A stretch of DNA of 64,000 nt from Photorhabdus cinerea (GCF_011189575.1 NZ_PUJW01000020.1:1-64000), one strand, 5' to 3'; shown: positions 1-9,316, counted from the stretch's first letter. Notes: a model not told the origin generated them from the sequence alone. A program made the numbers and translations.

Positions 1-67
1 TAACCGGGGATAGGACGGTGAGAACCGTTTCTGACGCCCGGGATTGGCAGGGCACGGGCGGAGGGGG

Positions 68-166
68 ATGCGGAAACGCGCGCTTAGCGGTTTCGGATTG
101 ACCCTCTTTATTGTCTGCCTGTGGATCCTCAAAACCCGTTATAGTCATAGCCGGCCCGAAAAATAA
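68..166 (+). CDS. possible 32-aa membrane peptide at window edge
   Basis: A short frame starting at an ATG encodes about 32 residues: a basic N-terminus (MRKRA), one hydrophobic stretch rich in L, F, I, V and W (about residues 10-21), and a basic tail ending in RPEK. A GGAGGGGG run lies directly before the ATG, closer than an ideal Shine-Dalgarno spacing. The first 170 bases are clearly more GC-rich than what follows, so this could equally be the tail of sequence that begins outside the window. I do not recognise a family. It is reported only because frame, purine-rich leader and hydrophobic pattern coincide. Confidence 0.2.
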   Translation: MRKRALSGFGLTLFIVCLWILKTRYSHSRPEK

Positions 167-989
167 CTGAAACCCGGTTTCTGCAGGCGGATAGACTAAG
201 GGGGCATGACATGCTACAGTTAGTCCGTTATTATCATTTTCTTTTAGAATATCGTTATTTCCTATCTCTTTTATAACCATATTATCACTATATTTATCAT
301 TGGAATTTGATTTAAATTGGCTTGTTGCCAGAGAAAGATCTGTATATTCCGGCTTTGAATATAAATCTCATGGTTCAATATTAATAATTAAACTGATTTG
401 TTAAGTAATATTGTTCCTTTCGCGAGGTATATTACTTTAGTGTTATAGACTATAATTTAATTTCTTAATTTCTTTTTATTAAATATACCCGCGGTTTCGC
501 ATAGTAAGTACAACATAAATGGGTATAAAGCCTTCACTATTGGTAGTCCTGAGAAGGTGCTATAAATCATTCCCTTAAATCAGACTATAAATATTTTCAT
601 GATGGAAAGATATCCTTTTATATCTCTTCGAATAATCACCCAACTGTTTAAAAATTAAGTCCCGCAGAATTAATCGTTTTATTCATTCTTTATTTCTTTG
701 GCCGTTTTTTTAGCTTTATTAAAAAATGATTGAGGTAAAGATGCTTGCTATATTAACAGAACGCCTTTCTGAAAAAATGCACTTGTATCATAGTAATTAT
801 GGTGGTTAGCTACCATCATAAGAAACAAGGTGAACCTCAGATTGCACATTTAAGCGAGATTTTGTTAATAAGCTAAAGCCCTTGTTTCACTTTCCACGCC
901 AGCACCAATATTGAACGGTAACCAAGAGCAATGACTCTATATATACAAGTGAAATTGGCGTGATGGCATCAATAAGAGAGGGGGTTATC
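167..989. other. AT-rich gap without a clear gene
   Basis: This stretch carries stops in all frames and no long ORF. A 22-codon frame starts at an ATG near 741 after a GAGGTAAAG sequence and ends near 809 inside a weak dyad (ATGGT/ACCAT), but nothing supports it as a gene. The last 100 bases presumably hold the promoter side of the decayed IS110 element. No RNA gene is recognised. Confidence 0.4.
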
Positions 990-1728
990 ATGTATTATGT
1001 CGGAATAGATGTTAGCAAGAATAAACTGGATATTTGCTTGTTATATGATGGAGTTAAAGGTAAACGCAAAACAAAATCCCTTCTGAATAATGCGCATTCA
1101 GCCTGTATGTTAATAGAGTGGTTAGCTAAGCATATTCCTGCCCTACAACAAGCAAATATCGTTATGGAAGTCACTGGAGTCTATCATGAACGGTTGGCTT
1201 ATGACCTTTATCAGGCTGGGGGAAGGATTGCAATCGCTAATCCTTTACGCATGCGTGATTTTGCTAAAGGTATGGGGATATTGACTAAAACAGACAAAGT
1301 AGATGCCTCTATTTTAGCCTGCTACAGCGCATTAAAACAACCCGATGTCTGTCTCCTATAGAAATTCGCGAATTGAAGGCTCTCCTATGCCGTCGGGACG
1401 CGTTATTAGAGGATATCCAGCGTGAACGTAACCGGTATGAGAAAAGCTGTTCAATCCCTATCCCAAAAGCAAAGCAGTCAGGCACATTGGTGCATGGTCG
1501 AGTGCGCTTATCTAAAACGGGTCCTGCTGAAATCCGTGCTAAGTTGTTTATGTCTGTACTAACTGCAATTCGTTTTAACCCCCATATAAATGATTTATAT
1601 AATCGATTAATAAAGGAAAGGAAAAAATATTGGCTTTAGGAGCTGCGATGCGTAAGTTAGTTCATTTGTGCTACGGAGTACTAAATACGCAGCAATCATA
1701 TGATGAAAACTATGCTATCAGAATTTGA
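990..1728 (+). pseudogene. IS110-family transposase remnant
   Basis: Three pieces of one transposase lie in different frames. The first (990-1361) has the IS110 DEDD N-terminal domain: GIDVSKNKLD at the start, MEVTG with the acidic residue, and TKTDKVDA with the last aspartates of the RuvC-like catalytic core. The second (to 1639) matches the coiled region and then the C-terminal Transposase_20 part (KTGPAEIRAKLF, AIRFNP). The third (1633-1728) reads ALGAAMRKLVHLCYGVL, the usual C-terminal end. The joint between the coiled region and the C-terminal domain lacks the expected middle, so there is an internal deletion plus at least two frameshifts. An ATG at 960 is also in frame, but the conserved start is at 990. 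The element cannot make an active transposase. Confidence 0.85.
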
Positions 1729-1991
1729 CCATCAAGACGGTAGCTTATTAGTCGAATTTGACACCCATTTTTACCGAAAATATCATTGAATTTTAAGGTG
1801 CTTCATCTCGTAATTGAATTAATCTGCCTTATTTCTTTTCTATGTGACAAATGAAATTCAAATTGTTTCCAAATTTAAATGTTAAAAATTTATTATCTAT
1901 TATCACGTTGAACATCATGATATGACCAAAAATGAAATAATTTCAGCTTACTTGTAAAGCCTCGACATTCTGCTAATACTTAGTTAGATTT
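1729..1991. other. AT-rich gap upstream of metA
   Basis: No coding frame is supported. The region separates the IS110 remnant from metA and runs into the MetJ-like operators and the metA promoter. Confidence 0.4.
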
Positions 1992-2015
1992 AGCTATCTA
2001 GAAGTCTAAACGTGT
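1992..2015 (+). promoter_or_regulatory. three tandem MetJ (met box) sites before metA
   Basis: Three adjacent 8-bp units, AGCTATCT, AGAAGTCT and AAACGTGT, match the met box consensus AGACGTCT at 5, 7 and 6 positions without spacers, which is the arrangement needed for cooperative MetJ-SAM binding. The metA start follows 28 bases later, with GAGG at 2032-2035 as ribosome binding site. The match is by eye; MetJ is assumed to be encoded elsewhere. Confidence 0.6.
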
Positions 2016-2042
2016 GAATGGATAAAAAGTCGAGGTTATAGC

Positions 2043-2972
2043 ATGCCAATTTGTATACCGGATGAACTACCTGCAGTGAATTTTTTACGAGACGAGAATG
2101 TGTTCGTGATGACATCTACTCGTGCAAATATTCAAAATATACGTCCGTTAAAGGTATTGCTGCTTAACTTGATGCCAAAGAAAATTGAGACTGAAAATCA
2201 ATTTTTACGGTTGCTATCCAACTCACCTTTACAGGTGGATATTCAACTGCTCAGGGTGGATAACCGGAAGTGCAGGAACACGCCTGCTGAGCATTTGGAC
2301 AATTTTTATTGTGATTTTGAACAGATAAAACACCAAAATTTTGATGGTTTAATTGTCACTGGTGCTCCATTGGGATTAGTTGAATTCGAAGATGTGGCAT
2401 ATTGGGGACAGATCGAAAGAATAATGAGTTGGGCAAAGGAACATGTGACTTCGACTCTGTTTATCTGCTGGGCTGTACAAGCTGCATTGAATATTTTGTA
2501 TGGTTTGCCCAAATTTACCAGAGAAGTGAAATTATCCGGTGTTTATTCTCACTCCACTCTGGACCCTCTGGCATTATTGACTCGTGGCTTTGATGAGTCT
2601 TTTTTTGCCCCTCATTCCCGCTATGCAGATTTTCCTGAGCATATTATCCGTGAACATACTGATTTGGATATTCTTTCCAGCTCTGAAGATGCAGGGGTAT
2701 ACTTATTAGCTAGCAAAGATAAACGTATGGTATTTGTCACCGGCCATCCTGAGTATGATAGTGAAACACTGGCTAGTGAATACTTACGTGATTTAGCGGC
2801 AGGTTTAGATCCAAAGATCCCAATAAATTATTTCCCGGATAATAATCCAAAAAGAAAACCACTGGCATCATGGCGTAGCCACGGGCATTTATTATTTTCT
2901 AACTGGCTGAATTACTATGTGTACCAGATTACGCCATATGATCTTACCTACATGAATCCAACACTGGACTAA
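2043..2972 (+). CDS. metA: homoserine O-succinyltransferase
   Basis: MetA transfers succinyl from succinyl-CoA to homoserine, the first committed step of methionine synthesis in the cytoplasm. The protein is 309 residues, the E. coli length. The catalytic residues fall at the E. coli positions: Cys142 in FICWAVQ, and His235 and Glu237 in VTGHPEYD. The start ATG follows GAGG by seven bases. It sits just upstream of aceBAK, as in E. coli, and is likely repressed by MetJ through the tandem boxes at 1992-2015. A hairpin follows the stop codon. Nothing is unusual about the gene. Confidence 0.97.
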   Translation: MPICIPDELPAVNFLRDENVFVMTSTRANIQNIRPLKVLLLNLMPKKIETENQFLRLLSNSPLQVDIQLLRVDNRKCRNTPAEHLDNFYCDFEQIKHQNFDGLIVTGAPLGLVEFEDVAYWGQIERIMSWAKEHVTSTLFICWAVQAALNILYGLPKFTREVKLSGVYSHSTLDPLALLTRGFDESFFAPHSRYADFPEHIIREHTDLDILSSSEDAGVYLLASKDKRMVFVTGHPEYDSETLASEYLRDLAAGLDPKIPINYFPDNNPKRKPLASWRSHGHLLFSNWLNYYVYQITPYDLTYMNPTLD

Positions 2973-2980
2973 TACCTTCT

Positions 2981-3020
2981 GGGTGGCTGGATTTCAGCCA
3001 CTCTACCACCCTGATTTTTT
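2981..3020 (+). terminator. probable terminator after metA
   Basis: GTGGCTG (2983-2989) pairs with CAGCCAC (2995-3001). An outer pairing GGGTGG/CCACCC (2981-2986 with 3006-3011) brings the structure next to six T residues at 3015-3020. It separates metA from aceB. Confidence 0.55.
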
Positions 3021-3179
3021 CTCATCTCTGCCAAAATACCGCACTTTTTGTAATTGATCTTACATAACAAAAACTTAATAAAGTAACTCTATATTTTATG
3101 GAATCAATTTCTCTAATTTAAAATAGTTATTTTTGTTTTTAACTAATTGTTTTTTATATAATAAAAATAAATTTTTTAA

Positions 3180-3219
3180 AAAATGGAAATCGTTTTTGAT
3201 TTATTTTAAATATCTATTA
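3180..3219 (+). promoter_or_regulatory. IclR box in the aceBAK promoter
   Basis: The segment begins AAAATGGAAATCGTTTTTGA and continues with an AT-rich stretch ending in TTTTAAAT. From memory it follows the E. coli aceB IclR box almost base for base through its first half and TTTTAAAT part. It ends 37 bases before the aceB start. iclR itself lies at 9346-10176, so repressor and target are in the same window. Confidence 0.75.
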
Positions 3220-3256
3220 CTCTTATTCAGGTGTGTTTTAAAGTGAGGATGGATGG

Positions 3257-4855
3257 ATGACGCAGCAAACTTTGGCGACTGAATTATCGTTTATTAAGCG
3301 ATTTTGTGCAGCAGAACAGGAGATCTTGACGCCGCAGGCGGTAGATTTTCTGGTGGATCTGATTATTCGGTTTACTGATACTCGGAAAAAATTATTAGCC
3401 GATCGGGATATTTGGCAAAAGAAAATTGATAATGGTGAATTGCCTGATTTTATTTCGGAAACCAGTTCCATTCGTGATGGTGAATGGGAAATTCAAAATA
3501 TTCCAACAGATCTCCGTGACCGCAGAGTAGAAATCACTGGACCGGTAGAACGGAAAATGGTTATCAATGCTTTGAATGCTAATGTAAAAGTTTTCATGGC
3601 GGATTTCGAAGATTCCTTAGCACCGGCTTGGGATAAGGTTATTGAAGGACAAATCAATTTACGTGATGCTGTTGATGGAACAATTTCTTACGTTAATGAT
3701 CAGGGTAAACAATACCAGTTGCGATCAGATCCTGCTGTTTTGATCGCCCGAGTAAGAGGGCTTCATTTACCGGAAAAACATGTTCTCTATCAGGAAGAGC
3801 CAATTGCCGGCGGATTGTTTGATTTTGCTCTTTATTTTTATCACAACTATAAGCAATTGCTAGCAAAGGGCAGTGGCCCCTATTTCTATTTACCGAAAAT
3901 TCAGTCTTACCATGAGGCACAGTGGTGGAATGATGTATTCAGTTTTGCAGAAGATCGCTTTGATCTGCCGAGAGGTACAATCAAAGCAACGGTGCTGATT
4001 GAAACTCTGCCTGCTGTATTCCAGATGGATGAGATTCTTTACCACCTCCGTCATCACATTGTTGGTCTTAATTGTGGTCGCTGGGATTACATTTTCAGCT
4101 ATATAAAAACACTGAAAAGCCATGGAGATCGGGTTCTTCCTGATCGTCAATCAGTCACGATGGATCAACCTTTCCTTAGTGCTTATTCCCGTTTATTGAT
4201 CAAAACCTGCCATAAGCGCGGTGCGTTTGCGATGGGGGGAATGGCGGCCTTTATTCCCAGCAAAGATACTGAACACAACAAATGGGTATTGGATAAAGTT
4301 AGAGCGGATAAAGAGTTGGAAGCACGTAATGGTCATGACGGTACATGGATTGCACATCCAGGTCTTGCGGATACGGTAATGGAGGTTTTCGACAAGGTAT
4401 TGGGGAAACAACAAAACCAGTTGGATATCTTCCGTGAAGAAGATGCACCTATTATTGCGGTTCAATTATTGGAACCTTGTTCTGGAGATCGTACTGAGGA
4501 AGGTATGCGCGCCAATATCCGCGTAGCGGTTCAATACATTGAAGCTTGGATTTCAGGAAATGGATGCGTACCTATCTATGGCTTGATGGAAGATGCTGCG
4601 ACAGCAGAAATTTCCCGGACATCCATTTGGCAGTGGATTCATCATGAAAAATCATTATCCAATGGTAAAAAAATTACAAAAAGTTTGTTCAGACAGATGT
4701 TGGTAGAGGAAATGGAAGTCATTAAGCAAGAGGTTGGGGAAACACGTTTCAGCCAAGGGCGATTTGGCGATGCGGCTAAGTTGATGGAGCGCATTACGAC
4801 TCAGGACGAGCTGATAGATTTTCTGACTTTACCGGGATATCAATTGCTCGATTAA
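3257..4855 (+). CDS. aceB: malate synthase A
   Basis: AceB condenses glyoxylate with acetyl-CoA to malate, the second glyoxylate bypass step. The 532-residue length is that of enterobacterial malate synthase A (E. coli 533). Family landmarks are VFMADFEDSLAPAW near residue 115, GPYFYLPKIQSYHEA with the region before the Mg-binding site, VLIETLPAVFQMDEIL, GLNCGRWDYIFS, and the C-terminal DAATAEISR segment. The ATG follows GTGAGGATGG. It is the first gene of aceB-aceA-aceK, is probably repressed by IclR, and lies 62 bases before aceA. Confidence 0.97.
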   Translation: MTQQTLATELSFIKRFCAAEQEILTPQAVDFLVDLIIRFTDTRKKLLADRDIWQKKIDNGELPDFISETSSIRDGEWEIQNIPTDLRDRRVEITGPVERKMVINALNANVKVFMADFEDSLAPAWDKVIEGQINLRDAVDGTISYVNDQGKQYQLRSDPAVLIARVRGLHLPEKHVLYQEEPIAGGLFDFALYFYHNYKQLLAKGSGPYFYLPKIQSYHEAQWWNDVFSFAEDRFDLPRGTIKATVLIETLPAVFQMDEILYHLRHHIVGLNCGRWDYIFSYIKTLKSHGDRVLPDRQSVTMDQPFLSAYSRLLIKTCHKRGAFAMGGMAAFIPSKDTEHNKWVLDKVRADKELEARNGHDGTWIAHPGLADTVMEVFDKVLGKQQNQLDIFREEDAPIIAVQLLEPCSGDRTEEGMRANIRVAVQYIEAWISGNGCVPIYGLMEDAATAEISRTSIWQWIHHEKSLSNGKKITKSLFRQMLVEEMEVIKQEVGETRFSQGRFGDAAKLMERITTQDELIDFLTLPGYQLLD

Positions 4856-4917
4856 GCAACGAATAATAACAAAACACCATATCCGATTAATTTAATGAAA
4901 GATAGGAAGTAGACGTC

Positions 4918-6225
4918 ATGACAATCTCCAGAACTCAACAAATCGCTCAACTGGAACAGGAATGGAAAAGTGACCGTTGGAAAGGGATTATTCGTCCGTA
5001 CAGCGCGGAAGATGTGGTTAAATTGCGCGGTTCGGTTAATCCTGAGCATACATTGGCACAACTTGGTGCCAAAAAACTATGGGAATTACTGCATGGTAAA
5101 TCAAAGAAAGGTTATGTGAACTCATTGGGTGCATTGACCGGTGGGCAGGCATTACAGCAGGCAAAAGCGGGCATTGAGGCGATTTATCTTTCTGGTTGGC
5201 AGGTTGCGGCTGATGCCAACACGGCATCCAGCATGTATCCGGATCAGTCTCTTTATCCGGTGGATTCGGTTCCGGCGGTGGTAAAACGTATTAATAATAG
5301 TTTCCGCCGTGCAGATCAGATTCAATGGGCAAATGGTATTGGTACTGATAGCCAGGAATATATCGATTATTTCCTGCCAATTGTGGCAGATGCGGAAGCT
5401 GGATTTGGTGGTGTCCTGAATGCTTTTGAATTGATGAAAGCCATGATTGAGGCTGGTGCGGCGGCGGTCCATTTTGAAGATCAACTGGCTGCTGTGAAGA
5501 AATGTGGTCATATGGGCGGTAAAGTTCTGGTTCCGACACAAGAGGCTATTCAGAAATTAGTTGCTGCGCGTCTGGCTGCGGATGTTGCTGGCGTACCAAC
5601 ACTGTTAATTGCCCGTACGGATGCTGATGCCGCTGATCTACTGACTTCTGATAGTGATACTTATGACAGTGAGTTTGTTACTGGCGAGCGGACTACTGAA
5701 GGATTCTTCCGTACCAGAGCCGGTATCGATCAGGCCATTAGTCGTGGTTTAGCTTATGCACCGTATGCTGATCTGGTGTGGTGCGAGACATCAACACCTG
5801 ATATTGAAATGGCTCGTCGTTTTGCTGAGGCGATTCACGCTGAATATCCCGGTAAGTTACTGGCTTACAACTGTTCTCCATCATTCAATTGGAAAAAGAA
5901 TTTGGATGATAAAACTATTGCGCGTTTCCAGGATGAACTGTCAGCAATGGGCTATAAATTCCAGTTTATTACTCTGGCGGGTATCCATAGCATGTGGTTT
6001 AACATGTTTGACCTGGCACACGCTTATGCGCAGGGTGAAGGCATGAGGCATTATGTGGAGAAAGTACAGGAAAGAGAGTTTGAATCCATTGAACGGGGTT
6101 ATACCTTCTCTTCTCATCAACAGGAAGTTGGCACCGGTTATTTCGATAAAGTCACCACGATTATTCAGGGTGGCATATCGTCAGTAACCGCATTGACAGG
6201 TTCCACGGAGGAACAGCAGTTCTGA
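4918..6225 (+). CDS. aceA: isocitrate lyase
   Basis: AceA splits isocitrate into glyoxylate and succinate, the entry to the glyoxylate bypass. The 435-residue protein carries the signature KKCGHMGGKVL with catalytic Cys196, the Mg-site region AEAGFGG, and the TTEGFFRTRAGI and YNCSPSFNW segments. AGGAAG precedes the ATG by about ten bases. It is the middle gene of aceBAK and competes with isocitrate dehydrogenase, whose activity is set by AceK. A strong hairpin separates it from aceK. Confidence 0.98.
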   Translation: MTISRTQQIAQLEQEWKSDRWKGIIRPYSAEDVVKLRGSVNPEHTLAQLGAKKLWELLHGKSKKGYVNSLGALTGGQALQQAKAGIEAIYLSGWQVAADANTASSMYPDQSLYPVDSVPAVVKRINNSFRRADQIQWANGIGTDSQEYIDYFLPIVADAEAGFGGVLNAFELMKAMIEAGAAAVHFEDQLAAVKKCGHMGGKVLVPTQEAIQKLVAARLAADVAGVPTLLIARTDADAADLLTSDSDTYDSEFVTGERTTEGFFRTRAGIDQAISRGLAYAPYADLVWCETSTPDIEMARRFAEAIHAEYPGKLLAYNCSPSFNWKKNLDDKTIARFQDELSAMGYKFQFITLAGIHSMWFNMFDLAHAYAQGEGMRHYVEKVQEREFESIERGYTFSSHQQEVGTGYFDKVTTIIQGGISSVTALTGSTEEQQF

Positions 6226-6245
6226 TTGTTCCATTTCTGATTCTA

Positions 6246-6270
6246 TTCAGCCTGCCTGTTGCAGGCTGAA
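6246..6270 (+). terminator. aceA-aceK intergenic hairpin
   Basis: TTCAGCCTGC (6246-6255) and GCAGGCTGAA (6261-6270) form a perfect 10-bp stem with a 5-base loop. No T-tract follows, so it is more likely a partial terminator or mRNA stabiliser that lowers aceK output relative to aceBA. The E. coli aceA-aceK spacer also has strong structure with this effect. Confidence 0.6.
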
Positions 6271-6287
6271 TATATTGAGGAGTTGCG

Positions 6288-8045
6288 ATGGGGATAGATT
6301 CTGCACATCTGATAGCACAGACTATTTTACAGGGATTCGATGCACAATATGGCCGCTTTCTGGAAGTAACTTCAGGCGCACAGCAACGCTTTGAACAGGC
6401 TGATTGGCACGCTGTTCAGCAGGCCATGAAAAAGCGTATTAATCTTTATGATCACCACGTTGGTCTGGTTGTTGAACAGCTTAAATGTATACATGGTGTT
6501 TTCGGATACGATGAAGATTACCTTGCTAAGGTAAAGGTTGTTTATACCAATTTATTACCGGATTATCCCCGGTTTGAAATTGCAGAGAGCTTTTTTAACT
6601 CTGTTTATTGTCGTCTATTTGAACATCGTAACTTGACGCCAGATAAGTTATTTATTTTTACTTCCCAGCCTGTTCGCAGATTTCGGGATATTCCCCGTCC
6701 GTTATCGCGAGACTTTTTCCCTGATGGCAATCTCAATTCAATGCTACGGACAATGCTTAATGATTTGCCACTGCGTCTGCCTTGGGAAGATCTAGAGAGA
6801 GATATTCGTTATATCACGAATTATCTACAACGCACATTTCCAGATGGAGAAATATTACAGGCGACTTTTCAGATAGCTAATGAACTGTTCTATCGCAACA
6901 AAGCGGCTTGGTTGGTGGGTAAGATTCGAATTGGAAATAAAGTTTATCCTTTCTTGTTGCCGATCCATCATAACGAATCCGGCGGAATTTTTATTGATAC
7001 CTGCCTAACCGATCATGCTGATGTCAGTATTGTATTTGGTTTCGCTCGCTCCTATTTTATGGTTTATGCTCCCTTGCCTGCGGCGTTAGTTGAATGGTTA
7101 AGAGAAATATTGCCTGCCAAATCAACGGCTGAGCTTTATATGGCTATTGGCTGTCAGAAGCATGGTAAGACAGAGTATTACCGGGAATATCTAGCATTCA
7201 TTACCTTTTCTAAAGAGCAATTTATGATTGCTCCTGGTGTTAAGGGGATGGTGATGCTGGTGTTTACTTCACCGTCACTCGATAGAGTCTTCAAGGTGAT
7301 TAAAGATAGATTTGCGCCACAAAAAGATGTCACTCAAGAGCGGGTACAGGAGTGTTACCGTCTGGTCAAAGAACATGACCGCGTGGGGCGGATGGCCGAC
7401 ACACAGGAGTTCGAAAATTTCGTTATTGATAAAGCTCGCATCAGCCCTGAACTGATGGACGAGTTGCAGAAAGAAATACCAGAAAAACTGGAAGATCTCG
7501 GGAGTAAGATCCTTATCAAGCATCTGTATATGGAGCGCCGGATGACACCGCTGAATATCTATATGGAACAGGTGGATGAACAGAAACTGAAAGATGCTAT
7601 CGAAGAGTATGGTAATGCAATCAAACAACTTGCTGCGGCGAATATTTTCCCTGGAGATATGCTATTTAAAAACTTTGGCGTGACACGGCATGGACGCGTG
7701 GTGTTCTATGACTATGATGAAATCTGTTATATGACGGAAGTTAACTTCCGGGATATACCACCACCGCGTTACCCGGAAGATGAACTTGCCAGTGAACCGT
7801 GGTACAGCGTGGCGCCAAATGATATTTTTCCTGAAGAATTCCGGCATTTTCTTTGCACTGACAGTCGGGTTCGCTGTTATTTTGAAGAGATGCATAGTGA
7901 TTTATTTAAAGCAAACTACTGGCGGGCGTTACAGGAACGGATCAAAAGTGGTCATGTGGAAGATGTGTTTGCCTATCGTCGTAAACAGCGGTTTAGTCAA
8001 CGTACTGAGATAGAAACTTACTCTATTGCCAAAGTTTCAGCCTGA
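6288..8045 (+). CDS. aceK: isocitrate dehydrogenase kinase/phosphatase
   Basis: AceK phosphorylates and dephosphorylates isocitrate dehydrogenase, directing isocitrate to the TCA cycle or the glyoxylate bypass. The 585-residue length is normal (E. coli 578). Recognisable blocks are the N-terminal regulatory half with YFMVYAPLPAALVEWL, the P-loop-like APGVKGMVMLVFTSPS (about residue 315) that binds ATP, HLYMERRMTPLNIY, and the catalytic FYDYDEICYMTE segment (about residue 475). GAGG precedes the ATG. It is the last gene of aceBAK. Confidence 0.97.
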   Translation: MGIDSAHLIAQTILQGFDAQYGRFLEVTSGAQQRFEQADWHAVQQAMKKRINLYDHHVGLVVEQLKCIHGVFGYDEDYLAKVKVVYTNLLPDYPRFEIAESFFNSVYCRLFEHRNLTPDKLFIFTSQPVRRFRDIPRPLSRDFFPDGNLNSMLRTMLNDLPLRLPWEDLERDIRYITNYLQRTFPDGEILQATFQIANELFYRNKAAWLVGKIRIGNKVYPFLLPIHHNESGGIFIDTCLTDHADVSIVFGFARSYFMVYAPLPAALVEWLREILPAKSTAELYMAIGCQKHGKTEYYREYLAFITFSKEQFMIAPGVKGMVMLVFTSPSLDRVFKVIKDRFAPQKDVTQERVQECYRLVKEHDRVGRMADTQEFENFVIDKARISPELMDELQKEIPEKLEDLGSKILIKHLYMERRMTPLNIYMEQVDEQKLKDAIEEYGNAIKQLAAANIFPGDMLFKNFGVTRHGRVVFYDYDEICYMTEVNFRDIPPPRYPEDELASEPWYSVAPNDIFPEEFRHFLCTDSRVRCYFEEMHSDLFKANYWRALQERIKSGHVEDVFAYRRKQRFSQRTEIETYSIAKVSA

Positions 8046-8530
8046 TTTTATTGGGAATTGGCGTTTGCTGTTAGCGACCGCCATTTTCACCAATAGTTAA
8101 TATACCCTTCATCTTTCAAGCTGCTGCTTTGTTGGCTGCTTTCACTTACCGCCGCGCTGCAACTTGAAATCTATTGGGTACATTATTATCCTCATTAAAT
8201 TATTTCCCTAAGTTAAATATAAATTCATTCCTATTTGTTTTTCTTGTGCGGGGTGTGAATATTCTTAATAAAAATAAACCTGGAATTCAATATGAAATAT
8301 ATTAATTATTAGGAAAGCATAATTGGGATGTGAGTTAAAAATATATATTTAATGATTGCTTTAAGAAATAAAAATAGATCCACTTATTTGTGGAGGTTCT
8401 ATAATTTTATAGAGTTTGGAAATCAAGGGTTTTTAGCCACAGTTAATGGCTGGAAAAATAATTGATATTTTTGACTCTTAATTAAGTAAGGTTCTCATAT
8501 AACTTCGTGGAAGTATTTAAGGATATAATA
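8046..8530. other. intergenic region after aceK
   Basis: It holds a shortened ERIC element (8101-8181) and then AT-rich DNA that must contain the promoter of the lectin-like gene starting at 8531. No other coding frame is supported. Confidence 0.5.
8101..8181 (-). repeat. short ERIC element with central deletion
   Basis: Both ends match ERIC: TATACCCTTCATCTTTCAAG at the left and CTTGAAAT...TTGGGTA at the right, with the sub-terminal GCTGC and GCCGCGCTGCAACTTGAAAT blocks. The element is about 81 bp rather than 126-127. The central dyad with CCCCAGGAGC is missing. It is read in the opposite orientation to the full copies at 21373 and 54653. Confidence 0.75.
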
Positions 8531-9097
8531 ATGGCTAGTGTAATTTTATACGGTGATAAAATTCATATTAAAAATAACTATCTTGGAAATGGTGGCTATC
8601 TGGACACTAATGGTTATGCAACCGCACAAGGAGCAAAATATAACGTATACACGGCTGCTTCGCCGAATCGCGCTCCGGGTACAGGTACGGGTACATGGCA
8701 AATTTTTTCTGCGAGCGGAAAAGGCATAGGGCAAGAGGTTTACAGTAGTGATATCGTGTTTCTTGTCAATCTTTACCAGAATAATGGGGGATATCTTGGT
8801 ACTAATGGTTATGCGCAGTCACCTGAACTCTATAATGTTTATACAGCTGATAAAGTAGCACGTCCGGTTGAGAGCCTGACATGGTATATTTTCTCAGATA
8901 CAACCAATGGATATGATGGTAGAGTCCGTGAAGGCAATATAATCCGTTTTCTTAATGGTTATAATAACGCACATGGAGGATTCCTCGATACTTGTAACCG
9001 TGCCAATGTTAATGGCTCATTATATAAGGTATATACCTCAATTCTTTCTAATCGAGATAATGGAACAGGCACTTGGAATTTATCAAAAGTGGTTTAA
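8531..9097 (+). CDS. three-repeat beta-trefoil-like (lectin-like) protein
   Basis: The 188-residue product has three internal repeats at about residues 8-62, 71-130 and 133-188. Each starts with a GGYLDTNGYA, GGYLGTNGYA or GGFLDTCNRA turn, continues with YNVYTA, YNVYTA or YKVYTS, and ends with a TW motif (GTWQIF, LTWYIF, GTWNLS). A threefold 60-residue repeat of this kind points to a beta-trefoil fold as in ricin-B-like or insecticidal-protein lectin domains. There is no signal peptide, transmembrane segment or partner enzyme domain. An in-frame GTG lies at 8507, but AAGG at 8519-8522 is correctly spaced from the ATG at 8531. A perfect hairpin follows the stop. It interrupts the aceK-iclR neighbourhood, which suggests insertion. 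Sugar binding is inferred, not shown. Confidence 0.75.
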   Translation: MASVILYGDKIHIKNNYLGNGGYLDTNGYATAQGAKYNVYTAASPNRAPGTGTGTWQIFSASGKGIGQEVYSSDIVFLVNLYQNNGGYLGTNGYAQSPELYNVYTADKVARPVESLTWYIFSDTTNGYDGRVREGNIIRFLNGYNNAHGGFLDTCNRANVNGSLYKVYTSILSNRDNGTGTWNLSKVV

Positions 9098-9122
9098 TTA
9101 GTTAATGACCCATTAACTAATT
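9096..9122 (+). terminator. terminator of the lectin-like gene
   Basis: AATTAGTTAATG (9096-9107) and CATTAACTAATT (9111-9122) form a perfect 12-bp stem with a 3-base loop that begins within the stop codon. A T-rich stretch follows. Confidence 0.65.
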
Positions 9123-9290
9123 CTTCTGTTATATAAGAATCTGGAAATGTTATTATTTTCGGATTCTTTATCTTATTTTTACTGATGTTATTTATAAACT
9201 GGTTAAATGGTTTTGCTATTATTCTACTATATTGCCGATAATGTTTTCAGAGGGATAATAAATTAAGTTGAATTTATTGGTCTGAAAAGA

Positions 9291-9316
9291 CAGGGCACGA
9301 AAAAATCAATGCCCTG
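9291..9316 (-). terminator. terminator of iclR
   Basis: On the minus strand CAGGGCA, a T-rich loop and TGCCCTG form a 7-bp stem followed by TCTTTTC, 30 bases after the iclR stop. Confidence 0.6.

Noticed and set aside
68..166. Type I toxin (hok-like) at the window edge
   Set aside because: The size and hydrophobic pattern fit loosely, but no antisense RNA or regulatory elements can be seen and the upstream context is missing.
5152..5541. Antisense ORFs inside aceA and other core genes as genes
   Set aside because: They are byproducts of codon use in strongly conserved genes and lack ribosome sites or family similarity.
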